This document shows positions 28,390-40,715 of a stretch of DNA of 64,000 nucleotides, one piece after another. Position numbers and translations under genes: made by a program. A model generated the notes under the pieces. The model had not been told where the DNA came from and did no database searches. It saw nothing but the letters and a program-made list of their open reading frames with translations. Position 1 is the first letter of the stretch. Every line of letters starts with the position of its first letter. Origin of the DNA: Fistularia commersonii (lineage: Eukaryota; Chordata; Actinopteri; Syngnathiformes; Fistulariidae); assembly GCA_037954325.1 (NCBI GenBank), contig JBBMNZ010000041.1, positions 1,135,501 through 1,199,500 of the forward strand. Direction: 5' to 3'.

Positions 28390-31380
28390 GTTATTTCTAC
28401 TCCGAATCAAAAATGCTTCAACTCGGTGAGATAAGCACTTTTTGATCGAATGGCTATATCTTTTGAACTTGTCGCTTGATTATACTGAATTTTTACATAT
28501 TTTGTGCAGAATCTTGTCCTAAACAACATATTTCAACAGCAGGAACCAGTTTGATGAAATTCATTAGCTATTTGCACTCCTAATCAAAAACGCTTCAACT
28601 CGGTCTCATAAGAACGTTTTGAACGAATGGCTATATCCTTTCAACCTGTAATGGGCTCACAAGAATTTGAAATATATTGTGCAGAATCATGTCCTAAACA
28701 ACATATTTCAACAGCAGAAACCAGCTTGATGAAATTCATTAGTTATTTCCACTCCTAATCAGAAACGTCTCAACTCGGTGAGTTTAGCACTTTTTGAACG
28801 AATGGCTATATCTTTTGGACTTTTGATGGGATATCTCTGAATATGACATATTTTGTGCTGAATCTTGACCTAACAACATATATTTCAACAGCAGAAACCA
28901 CCTTGACGAAATTCATTGGTTATTTCCAATACTAATCAAAAACTCTTAAACTTGGTGACGTAAGTACTTTTTGGACGAATGGCTATATCCTTTGAACCTG
29001 TAATGGGATTTCACTGAATTTGACATATATTGTGCAGAATCATGTCAAAAACAACATATTTCAACAGCAGAAACCAGCTTGATGAAATTCAAAAGTTATT
29101 TCTACTCCTAATAAAAAACGCTTCAACTCGGTGAGATAAGTCCTTTTTGAATGAATGGCTATATCCTTTTAACCTGTTATGGGATCACACTGACTTTGAC
29201 ATATATTGTGCAGAATCATATCCTAAACAACATATTTCAACAGCAGAAACCAGCTTGATGAAATTCATTAGTTATTTCCACTCCTAATCAAAAACGCTTC
29301 AACTCGGTGAGATAAGTCCTTTTTGCACGAATGGCTATATCTTTTGATCTTGTCGCTGGATTACACTGAATTTGACATGTGTAGTGCAGAATCTTGTCCT
29401 AAACAACATATTTCAACAGCAGAAACCAGCTGGATTAAATCCATTAGTTATTTCCACTCCTAATCAAAAACGCTTCAACCCGATAAGATAAGCAGTTTTT
29501 GAACGAATGGCTTTATCTTTTGAACCTGTGATATGATTACAGTATATTTGACATATATTGTGCAGAATCATATCCTGAAAAACATATTTCAACAGCAGAA
29601 ACCAGTTTGATGAAATTCATTAGTTATTTCCACTCCGAATCAAAAACGCTTCAACTCGGTGAGATAAGCTCTTTTGGATCGAATAGCTATATCTTTTGAA
29701 CTTGTAGCTGGAGTGCACTGAAAATGACATTTATTGTGCAGAATCATGTCCTAAACAACATATTTCAATAGCAGAAACCAGCTTGATGAAATTCATTAGT
29801 TATTTCCACTCCTCATCAGAAACGTCTCAACTCGGTCAGTTAAGTACTTTTTGAAGGAATGGCTATATCTTTTGAACCTGTGATGGGATTATACTGAAGT
29901 TGACATATATTGTGCAGAATCATGTCCTGAACAACATATATAGACAACAGAAAGCATCTTGATTCTTTCATTAGTTATTTCCACTGCGAATAATAAACGC
30001 TTCAACTCGGTGAGATAAGTGCTTTTTGATCGAATGGCTATATCTTTTGAACTTGTGTCTGGATTACACTAAATTTGATAAATATTGTGCAAAATCATGT
30101 CCGAAACAACATATTTCAACAGCAGAAACCAGCTTGATGAAATTCATTAGTTATTTCCACTCCTAATCAAAAACGCTTCAACTCGGTTAGATAAGCCTTT
30201 TTTGAACGAATGGCTATATCTTTTGAACTGGTGATGGGATTACACTGAATTTGACATATATTGTGCAGAATCATGTCCTAAACAACTTATTTCAACAGCG
30301 GAAACCAGCTTGATGACATTCACTGGTTATTTCCACTCCGAATCAAAAACGCTTGAATTTGGTGAGATAAGCACTTTTTGAACGAAAGGCTATATCTTTT
30401 GAACTTTTGATGGGATTTCACTGAATGGGACATATATTGTGCAAAATCATGTCCTAAACAACATATTTAAAAGTCAGAAACCAGCTTGATGAAATTCATT
30501 AGTTTTTTCCACTCCGAATCAAAAACGATTAGACTCGGTGAGATAAGCACTTTTTGATCGAATGGCTATAACTTTTGAACCTGTGATGGGATTATTCTGA
30601 AGTTGACATATATTGTGCAGAATCATGTCCTGAACAACATATATAGACAGCAGAAAGCATCTTGATTCTTTTATTAGTTATTTCCACTGCGAATCATAAA
30701 CGCTTCAACTCGATGACATAAGCACTTTTTGATCGAATGGCAATATCTTTTGAACTTGTATCTGGATTACACTAAATTTGATATATATTGTGCAGAATCA
30801 TATCCTAAAAAAATATTTCAACAGCAGAAACCAGCTTGATGAAATTCATTAGCTATTTCCACTCCGTATCCAAAAACGCTTCAACTCGGTGAGATAAGTA
30901 TTTTTTGAACGAATGGCGATATCTTTTGAACCTATGAAGGGATTATACTGAATTTGACATATATTGTGCTGAATCATGTCCTAAACAACATATTTCAACA
31001 GCAGAAACCAGCATGATGAAATTCAAAAGTTTTTTCGACTCCTAATCAAAAACGCTTCAACTCGGTGAAATAAGTACTTTTTGAACGAATGGCGACATCT
31101 TTTTAACCTATGAAGGGATTTCACTGAATTTGACATATATTGTTCAGAATCATGTCCTAAACAACATATTTCCACAGCAAAAACCAGAGTGATGAAATTC
31201 AAAAGTTATTTCCGCTCCTAATCAAAAACGCTTCAACTTGGTGAGATAAGTACTTTTTGAATGAATGGCGATATCCTTTGAACCTGTAATGGGATCACAC
31301 TGAATTTGACATATATTCTGCAAAATCATATCCAAAACAACATATTTCAACAGCAGAAACCAGCTTGATGAAATTCAATA
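28390..31380 (+). repeat. Family B 17-mer HOR, copy 3
   Basis: Third tandem copy, about 2,991 bp because of a TA insertion near 28,880 (ACATATATTTC). I noticed about a dozen substitutions against copy 2, for example GTGCTGAATC, GAATAGC, GGTCAGTT and TAAGTGCTTTTTG. Similarity ends at about 31,389, where CACTCCTAAAC replaces CTACTCCGAATC. Confidence 0.92.
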
Positions 31381-32049
31381 GTTATTTCCACTCCTAAACA
31401 AAAATGCTTCAACTCGGTGAGATAAGAATTATTTGCACGAATGGCTATATCTTTTGATCTTGTCGCTGGATTACACTGAATTTTAAATATTTTCTGCAGA
31501 ATCATGTCCTAAACAACATATTCCAACAGCAGATACCAGCTTGATGAAATTCATTAGTTATTTCTACTCTGAATCAAAAATGCTTCAACTCGGTGAGATA
31601 AGCACTTTTTGATCGAATGGCAATATCTTTTGAACTTGTCGCTGGATTATACTGAATTTGACATATTTTGTGCAGAATCTTGTCCTAAACAACATATTTC
31701 AACAGCAGGAACCAGCTTGATGAAATTCATTGGTTATTTCCAATACTAATCAAAAACTCTTCAACTTGGTGACATAAGTACTTTTTGGACGAATGGCTAT
31801 ATCCTTTGAACCTGTAATGGGATTTCACTGAATTTGACATATATTGTGTAGAATCATGTCCTAAACAACATATTTCAACAGCAGAAACCAGCTTGATGAA
31901 ATTCAAAAGTTTTTTCCACTCCTAATCAAAAACGCTTCAACTCGGTGAGATAAGTACTTTTTGAACGAATGGCGATATCTTTTTAACCTATGAAGGGATT
32001 ACACTAAATTTGACATATATTGTGCAGCATCATATCCTAAACAACATAT
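31381..32049 (+). repeat. Family B satellite after the HOR triplet
   Basis: About four monomers. The part up to 31,730 resembles 22,230-22,560 just before and in the start of the HOR (GATAAG then ATTATTTGCACG, then TTAAATATTTTCTGC). The TTCCAATACTAATC monomer follows, as near 55,520. Confidence 0.82.
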
Positions 32050-33540
32050 TTCAACAGCAGAAAGCAGCTTGATGAAATTCATTAGTTATTTCCACACCTA
32101 ATCAAAATTGCTTCAACTCGGTGAGATAAGCACTTTTTGCACGAATGGCTATATCTTTTGATCTTGTCGCTGGATTACACTGAATTTGACATGTGTTGTG
32201 CAGAATCTTGTCCTAAACAACATATTTCAACAGCAGAAACCAGCTGGATTAAATCCATTAGTTATTTCCACTCCTAATCAAAAACGCTTCAACCCAATAA
32301 GATAAGCAGTTTTTGAACGAATGGCTTTATTTTTTGAACCTGTGATATGATTACAGAAAATTTGACATATATTGTGCAGAATCATATCCTAAAAAACATT
32401 TTTCAACAGCAGAAACCAGTTTGATGAAATTCATTAGTTATTTCCAACTCGAATCAAAAACGCTTCAACTCGGTGAGATAAGCACTTTTTGATCGAATAG
32501 CTATATCTTTTGAACTTTTGATTGGATTTCACTGAATTTGACATATATTGTGCTGAATCATGTCCTCAACAACATATTTCAACAGCAGAAACCAGCTTGA
32601 TGAAATTTATTAGTTTTTTCCACTCCTAATCAAAAACGCTTCAACTCGGTGAGATAAGCACTTTTTGAACGAATGGCGATATCTTTTGAACCTATGAAGG
32701 GATTACACTGAATTTGACATATATTGTGCAGAATCATGTCATGAACAACATATTTCAACAGCAGAAACCAGCTTGATGAAATTCAAAAGTTATTTCCACT
32801 CCTAATCAAAAACGCTTCAACTCGGTGAGAAAGTACTTTTTGAAGGATTGGCTATATCTTTTGAACTTGTGAAGGGATTACACTGAATGGGACATATATT
32901 GTGCAGAATCATGTCCTAAACAACATATTTCAACAGTAGAAACCAGTTTGATGAAATTCATTAGTTATTTCCACTCCTAATCAAAAACGCTTCAACTCGG
33001 TGAGATAAGTCCTTTTTGAACGAATGGCTATATCCTTTGAACCTGTAATGGGATCACACTGACTTTGACATACATTGTGCAGAATCATGTCCTAAACAAC
33101 ATATTTCAACAGCAGGAACCATCTTGATGAAATTCATTAGTTATTTCCACACCTAATCAAAATTGCTTCAACTCGGTGAGATAAGCACTTTTTGCACGAA
33201 TGGCTATATCTTTTGATCTTGTCGCTGGATTACACTGAATTTGACATGTGTTGTGCAGAATCTTGTCCTAAACAACATATTTCAACAGCAGAAAACAGCT
33301 GGATTAAATCCATTAGTTATTTCCACTCCAAATCTAAAACGCTTCAACACAATAAGATAAGCAGTTTTTGAACGAATGGCTTTATTTTTTGAACCTGTGA
33401 TATGATTACAGTAAATTTGACATATATTGTGCAGAATATTATCCTAAAAAACATATTACAACAGCAGAAACCAGTTTGATGAAATTCATTAGTTATTTCC
33501 AACTCGAATCAAAAACGCTTCAACTCGGTGAGATAAGCAC
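32050..33540 (+). repeat. Family B 6-mer tandem duplication, second copy partial
   Basis: The series CAAAATTGCTTC, GACATGTGTTGTGC, AGCTGGATTAAATCC and GGCTTTATTTTTTGAACC begins at 32,103 and again at 33,158. The spacing is 1,055 bp (6 x 176 = 1,056). The second copy covers about three monomers before continuing into different types. Confidence 0.83.
32631..32667. repeat. Imperfect dyad (potential hairpin) in each monomer, example
   Basis: The left arm is CAAAAA then GCTT (32,631-32,641, with one unpaired C). The right arm is AAGC then TTTTTG (32,656-32,667, with unpaired AC). The 14-nt loop contains a further CTC/GAG pair around GGT (32,645-32,653). The arms recur at monomer positions about 70-80 and 95-106 in most family B units. 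In many family A units the inner arms are broken by CGATTTAA or CCCGATAAG variants, while CAAAAA and TTTTTG usually survive. Dyads that can extrude are known from several centromeric satellites; here the function is only inferred. Confidence 0.6.
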
Positions 33541-34270
33541 TTTTTGATCGAATAGATATATCTATTTAACTTGTAGCTGGATTGCACTGAAAATGACATT
33601 TATTGTGCAGATTCATGTCCTAAACAACATATTTCAACAGCAGGAACCAGCTTGATGAAATTCATTCGTTATTTCCAATCCTAATCAGAAACGTCTCAAC
33701 TCGGTCAGTTAAGCACTTTTTGAATGAATGGCAATATCTTTTGAACCTGTGATGGGATTATACTGAAGTTGACACATATTGTGCAGAATCATGTCCTGAA
33801 CAACATATATAGACAACAGAAAGCAGCTTGATTCTTTCATTAGTTATTTCCACTGCGAATCATAAACGCTTCAACTCGGTGAGATCAGCACTTTTTGATC
33901 GCATGGCTATATCTTTTGAACTTGTGTCTGGATTACACTAAATTTGATATATATTGTGCAGAATCACTTCCTAAACAACATATTTCAACAACATGAAACC
34001 AGCTTGACGAAATCCATCAATTATTTCCACTCCTAATCAAAAACGTTTCAACCCGATAAGATAAGCAGTTTTTGAACGAATGGCCATGTCTTTTGAACCT
34101 TTGATGTGATTACACTAAATTTGATATATATTGTGCAGAATCATATCCTAAACAACATATTTCAACAGCTGAAACCAGCTTGATGAAATTCACCTGTTAT
34201 TTCCACTCCGAATCAAAAACACCTCAATCGGTGAGATAAGTCCTTTTTGAACGAATGGCTATATCCTATG
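33541..34270 (+). repeat. Diverged partial copy of the 2,989-bp HOR, up to the inversion
   Basis: About four monomers. The GAAAATGACATTTATTG and ATATAGACAACAG monomers follow each other as in 23,700-24,100, but with more differences than exist among the three main copies. Forward orientation stops at CTATATCCTATG (34,270). Confidence 0.8.
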
Positions 34271-34856
34271 CACAATATATGTCAAATTCGGTATAATACC
34301 TTCATAGGTTCAAAAGATATCGACAGTCGTTCCAAAAGAAATTATCTCACCGAGTTGAAGCGTTTTTGATTAGGAGTGGAAATACCTAATGAATTTCTAC
34401 AAGCTGGTTTCTGCTGTTGAAATATGTTGTTTAGGACATGATTCCGCACAATATATGTCAAATTCAGTGTAATCCCTTCACAAGTTCAAAAGATATACCC
34501 ATTTGTTCAAATAGTGCTTATCTCACCGAGTTGAAGCATTTTTGATTAGGAGTGGAAATAACTTTTGAATTTCATCAAGCTGGTTTCTACTGTTGAAATA
34601 TGTTGTTTAGAACATGTTTCTGCACAATATATGTCAAATTCAGTGTAATCCCTTCATAGGTTCAACAGATATCGCAAGTCGTTCCAAAAGAACTTATCTC
34701 ACCGAGTTGAGGCGTGTTTGATTCGGAGTGGAAATAACCAATGAATTTCATCAAGCTGGTTTCTGCTGTTGAAATATGTTTTTTAGGATATGATTCTGCA
34801 CAATATATGTCAAATTTAGTGTAATCACATCACAGGTTCAAAAGATATAGCCATTC
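34271..34856 (-). repeat. Inverted satellite block (3.3 monomers)
   Basis: The sequence switches to the reverse complement of the satellite: CACAATATATGTCAAATTC, TTTTTGATTAGGAGTGG, AAGCTGGTTTCTGCTG and TATAGCCATTC read as inverted consensus words. Forward monomers resume with GTGCAAAATCATG. The distance between flanking monomer starts (34,145 and 34,871) is 726 bp, or 4 x 176 + 22, so the register shifts by 22 bp. On the minus strand the block carries the TTCTTTTGGAACGAC type, which also occurs forward near 38,830 and 61,885. Confidence 0.95.
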
Positions 34857-36309
34857 ATGTGCAAAATCATGTCCTAAACAACATATTTAAAAGTCAGAAA
34901 CCAGCTTGATGAAATTCATTAGTTTTTTCCACTCCGAATCAAAAACGCTTCAACTCGGTGAGATAAGCATTATTTGCACGAATGGCTATATCCTTTGATG
35001 CTGTAATGGGATCACACTGAATTTGACATATATTGTGCAGAATCATATCCAAAAAAACATATTTAAACAGCAGAAACAAGCTTGATGAAATTCATTAGTT
35101 ATTTCCACTCCTAAACAAAAACGCTTCAACTCGGTGAGATAAGCATAATTTGCACGAATGGCTATATCTTTTGATCTTGTCGCTGGATTACACTAAATTT
35201 TAAATATTTTCTGCAGAATCATGTCCTAAACAATATATTTCAACAGCAGAAACCAGCTTGATGAAATTCATTAGTTATTTCCACTCCGAATCAAAAACGC
35301 TTCAACTCGGTGAGATAAGCACTTTTTGATCGAATGCAATATCTTTTGAACTTGTCGCTGGATTATACTGAATTTGACATATTTTGTGCAGAATCTTTTC
35401 CTAAACAACATTGTTCAACAGCAGGAACCAGCTTGATGAAATTCATTAGTTATTTGTACTCCTAATCAAAAACGCTTCAACTCGGTGAGATAAGTCCTTT
35501 TTGAACGGATGGCTATAACCTTTGAACCTGTAATGGGCTCACAAGAATTTGACATATATTGTGCAGAATCATGTCCTAAACAACATATTTCAACAGCAGA
35601 AACCAGCTTGATCAAATTCATTAGTTATTTCCACTCCTAATCAAAAATGCTTCAACTCGGTGAGATAAGCACTTTTTGAACGAATGGCTATATCTTTTGA
35701 ACTTGTGAAGGGATTACACTGAATTTGACATGTATTGTGCAGAATCATGTCCTAAACAACATATTTCAACAGTAGAAATCTATTTGATGAAATTCATTAG
35801 TTATTGCCACTCCTAATCAAAATACTTCAACTCGGTGAGATAAGCACTTTTTGCACGAATGGCTATATCTTTTGATCTTGTCGCTGGATTACACTGAATT
35901 TGACATGTGTTCTGCAGAATCATGTCCTAAACAACATATTTCAACAGCAGAAACCAGCTTGATTAAATGCATTAGTTATTTCCACTCTCAATCAAAAACG
36001 CTTCAACCCGATAAGATAAGCAGTTTTTGAACGAATGGCTATGTCTTTTGAACCTGTAATGTGATTACACTAAATTTGACATATATTGTGCAGAATCATA
36101 TCCTAAAAAACATATTTCAAGAGCAGAAACCACCTTGATGAAATTCATTGATTATTTCCACTCCGAATCCAAAAACGCATCAACTCGGTGAGATAAGTAC
36201 TTTTTGAACGAATGGCGATATCTTTTGAACCTATGAAGGGATTACACTGAATTTGACATATATTGTGCAGAATCATGTCCTAAACAACATATTTCAACAG
36301 CAGAAACCA
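34857..36309 (+). repeat. Family B satellite after the inversion
   Basis: About eight forward monomers with GCATTATTTGCACG, TTAAATATTTTCTGC, GGGCTCACAAG and GACATGTGTTCTGC variants. They are related in order to 22.2-22.7 kb and to 59.8-60.3 kb. No other sequence is present. Confidence 0.85.
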
Positions 36310-37200
36310 GCTTGATGAAATTCAAAAGTTATTTCCACTCCTAATCAAAAACGCTTCAACTCGGTGGTATAAGTACTTTTTGAACGAATGGCTATATCTT
36401 TTGAACTTGTGAAGGGATTACACTTAATTTGACATATATTGTGCAGAATTATGTCATAAACCACATATTTCAACAGCAGAAACCAGCTTGATGATATCCA
36501 TTAGTTATTTCCACTCCTAATCAAAAACACTTCAACTCGGTGAGATAAGTCCTTTTTGAAAGAATGGCTATATCCTTTGAACCTTTAATGGGATCACACT
36601 GAATTTGACATATATTGTGCAGAATCATATCCCAAAAAACATATTTCAACAGCAGAAACCAGCTTGATGAAATTCATTAGTTATTTCCACTCCTAAACAA
36701 AAACGCTTCAACTCGGTGAGATAAGCATTATTTGCAAGAATGGCTATATGTTTGATCTTGTTGCTGGATTACACTGAATTTGAAATTTTTTCTGCAGAAT
36801 CATGTCCTAAACAACATATTTCAACAGCAGAAACCAGCTTGATGAAATTCATTAGTTATTTCTACTCCGAATCAAAAACGCTCAACTCGGTGAGATAAGC
36901 ACTTTTTGATCGAATGGCAATATCTTTTGAACTTGTCGCTGGATTATACTGAATTTGACATATTTTGTGCAAAATCATGTCCTAAACAACATATTTCAAC
37001 AGCAGGAACCAGCTTGATGAAATTCATTAGTTATATCCACTCCTAATCAAAAACGCTTCAAATCGGTCTCATAAGCATGTTTTGAACGAATGGCTATATC
37101 CTTTGAACCTGTAATGGGCTCACAAGAATTTGACATATATTGTGCAGAATCATGTCCTAAACAACATATTTCAACAGCAGAAACCATCTTGATGAAATTC
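36310..37200 (+). repeat. Family B 5-monomer segment, copy 1 of 3
   Basis: Marked by CACTTAATTTGACATA with AATTATGTCATAAAC (36,447), then GAACCTTTAATGGG and GCATTATTTGCAAGAATGG. The same series lies at about 39,825-40,715 (AATTATGTCA at 39,961, offset 3,514 bp) and at about 60,400-61,260 (60,553, a further 20,592 bp = 117 x 176). Confidence 0.85.
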
Positions 37201-39824
37201 AATAGTTATTTCCGATCTTAATCAAAACCTCTTCAACTTGGTGAGATAAGCAATTTTTGAACGAATGGCTATATCTTTTGAACATGTGATGGGATTTCAC
37301 TGAATTTGACATATATTGTGCAGAATCTTGTCCTAAACAACATATTTCAACAGCGGGAACCAGCTTGATGAAATTCATTAGTTATATCCACTCCTAATCA
37401 GAATCACTTTAACTCGGTCTCATGAGCACATTTTGAAAGAATGTCTATATCCTTTGAACCTGTAATGGGCTCACAAGAATTTGATATATATTGTGCAGAA
37501 TCATGTCCTAAACCACATATTTCAACAGCAGAAACCAGCTTGATGAAATTCATTAGTTATTTCCAGTCCGAATCAAAAACGCTTCAACTCGGTGAGATAA
37601 GCACTTTTTGATCGAATAGCTATATCTTTTGAACTTGTAGCTGGATTACACTAAATTTGACATATATTGTGCAGAATCATATCCTAAAAAACATATTTCA
37701 ACAGCAGAAACCAGCTTGATGAAATTCATTGGTTATTTCCACTCCGAATCAAAAACGCTTCAACTCTGTGAGATAAGTCCTTTTTGAACGGATGGCTATA
37801 TCCTTTGAACCTGTAATGGGCTCACAAGAATTTGACATATATTGTGCAGAATCATGTCCTAAACAACATATTTCAACAGCAGAAACCAGCGTGATTAAAT
37901 TCAAAAGTTATTTCCACTCCTAATCAAAAATGCTTCAACTCGGTGAGATAAGTACTTTTTGAACGAATGGCTATATCTTTTGAACATGTGAAGGGATTAC
38001 ACTGAATTTGACATATCTTGTCCAGAATCATGTCCTAAACAACAAATTTCAAGAGCAGAAACCAGCTTGATGAAATTCATTAGTTATTTCCACTCCGAAT
38101 CAAAAACGCTTCAACTCTGTGAGATAAGCACTTATTGATCGAATGGCTATATCTTTTGAACTTGTCGCTGGATTATACTGAATTTGATATATTTTGTGCA
38201 GAATCTTGTCCTAAAAAACATATTTCAACAGCGGGAACCAGATTGATGAAATTCATTAGTTATATCCACTCCTAATCAGAAACACTTTAACTCGGTCTCA
38301 TGAGCACATTTTGAAAGAATGACTATATCCTTTGAACCTGTAATGGGCTCACAAGAATTTGACATATATTGTGCAGAATCATGTCCTAAACAACATATTT
38401 CAACAGCAGCAACCAGCTTGATGAAATTCATTAGTTATTTCCACTCCGAATCAAAAACGCTTCAACTCGGTGAGATAAGCACCTTTTGATCGAATAGCTA
38501 TATCTTTTGAACTTGTAGCTGGATTACACTGAATTTGACATGTGTTTTGCAGAATCATGTCCTAAACAACATATTTCAACAGCAGTAACCAGCTTGATGA
38601 AATCCATCAGATATATCCACTCCTAATCAAAAACGCTTCAACCCGATAAGATAAGCAGATTTTGAACGAATGGCTATATCTTTTGATCCTGTGATGTGAT
38701 TACACAATATTTGACATATATTGTGCAGAATCATATCCTAAAAAACATATTTCAACAGCAGAAACCAGCTTGATGAAATTCATTGGTTATTTCCACTCCG
38801 AATCAAAAACGCCTCAACTCGGGGAGATAAGTTCTTTTGGAACGACTGGCGATATCTTTTGAACCTATGAAGGGATTACACTGAATTTGACATATATTGT
38901 GTAGAAACATGTTCTAAACAAAATATTTCAACAGCAGAAACCAGATTGATGAAATTCAAAAGTTATTTCCACTCCTAATCAAAAACGCTTCAACTCGGTG
39001 AGATAAGCACTTTTTGAACAAATGGCTATATCTTTTGAACTTGTGAAGGGATTACACTGAATTTGAAATATATTGTCCAGAATCATGTCCTGAACAACAA
39101 ATTTCAAGAGCAGAAACCAGCGTGATGAAATTCAAAAGTTATTTCCAATACTAATCAAAAACTCTTCAACTTGGTGAGATAAGCAATTTTTGAACGAATG
39201 GCTATATTTTTTGAACCTGTGATGGGATTACACTGAATTTGAAATATATTGTCCAGAATCATGTCCTAAACAACAAATTTCAAGAGCAGAAACCAGCTTG
39301 ATGAAATTCATTAGTTATTTCCACTCCTAATCAGAAACGTCTCAACTCGGCGAGATAAGCACTTTTTTCACGAATGGCTATATCTTTCGATCTTATCGCT
39401 GGATTAAACTTAATTTGGCATGTGTTTTGCAGAATCATGTCCTAAAAAAACATATTTCAACAGCAGAAACCAGCTTGACGAAATCCATCAGTTATTTCCA
39501 CTCCTAATCAAAAACGCTTCAACCCGATAAGATAGGCAGTTTTTGAACGAATGGCTATATCTTTTGAACCTTTGATGTGATTACACTAAATTGGACATAT
39601 ATTGTGCAGAATCATATCCTAAACAACATATTTCAACAACAGAAACCAGCTTGATGAAATTCATTGGTTATTTCCACTCCGAATCAAAAACGCTTCAACT
39701 CGGTGAGATAAGTCCTTTTTGAACGGATGGCTATATCCTTTGAACCTGTAATGGGCTCACAAGAATTTGACATATATTGTGCAGATTCATGTCCTAAACA
39801 ACATATTTCAACAGCAGAAACCAG
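37201..39824 (+). repeat. Family B satellite, related to 58-62 kb
   Basis: About 15 monomers. The GGTCTCATGAGCACATTTTG type occurs at 37,424 and 38,302 (878 bp apart, five monomers) and again near 58,191, 59,069 and 61,356. The section 38,690-39,090, with GGGGAGATAAGTTC and TTTTGGAACGACTGG, is the forward relative of the inverted block at 34.3-34.9 kb. Confidence 0.84.
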
Positions 39825-40715
39825 CTTGATGAAATTCAAAAGTTATTTCCACTCCTAATCAAAAATGCTTCAACTCGGTGAGATAAGTACTTTTTGAACG
39901 AATGGCTATATCTTTTGAACTTGTGAAGGGATTACACTTAATTTGACATATATTGTGCAGAATTATGTCATAAACAACATATTTCAACAGCAGAAACCAG
40001 CTTGATGATATCCATTAGTTATTTCCACTCCTAATCAAAAACGCTTCAACTCGGTGAGATAAGTCCTTTTTGAAACAATGGCTATATCCTTTGAACCTTT
40101 AATGGGATCACACTGAATTTGACATATATTGTGCAGAATCATATCCCAAAAAACATATTTCAACAGCAGAAACCAGCTTGATGAAATTCATTAGTTATTT
40201 CCACTCCTAAACAAAAACGCTTCAACTCGGTGAGATAAGCATTATTTGCAAGAATGGCTATATCTTTTGATCTTTTTGCTGGATAACACTGAATTTGAAA
40301 TATTTTCTGCAGAATCATGTCCTAAACAACATATTTCAACAGCAGAAACCAGCTTGATGAAATTCATTAGTTATTTCTACTCCGAATCAAAAACGCTCAA
40401 CTCGGTGAGATAAGCACTTTTTGATCGAATGGCAATATCTTTTGAACTTGTCGCTGGATTATACTGAATTTGACATATTTTGTGCAAAATCTTGTCCTAA
40501 ACAACATATTTCAACAGTAGGAACCAGCTTGATGAAATTCATTAGTTATATCCACTCCTAATCAAAAACTCTTCAAATCGGTCTCATAAGCATGTTTTGA
40601 ACGAATGGCTATATCCTTTGAACCTGTAATGGGCTCACAAGAATTTGACATATATTGTGCAGAATCATGTCCTAAACAACATATTTCAACAGCAGAAACC
40701 ATCTTGATGAAATTC
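39825..40715 (+). repeat. Family B 5-monomer segment, copy 2 of 3
   Basis: Second copy of the series at 36,310-37,200. It is closer to the copy at 60.4-61.2 kb than to the first: both share GATCTTTTTGCTGGATAAC, where copy 1 has GATCTTGTTGCTGG. That supports a later exchange between the 40-kb and 60-kb sites. Confidence 0.83.

Noticed and set aside
22412..31380. Treating the 2,989-bp unit as a transposable element present in three copies
   Set aside because: It consists wholly of 176-bp monomers in the same phase as its flanks and has no boundaries, terminal repeats or coding capacity.
34271..34856. Transposon or foreign insertion at the orientation change
   Set aside because: All of the block is satellite in reverse orientation. 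There are no terminal repeats, no element-like sequence and no clear target-site duplication of fixed length.
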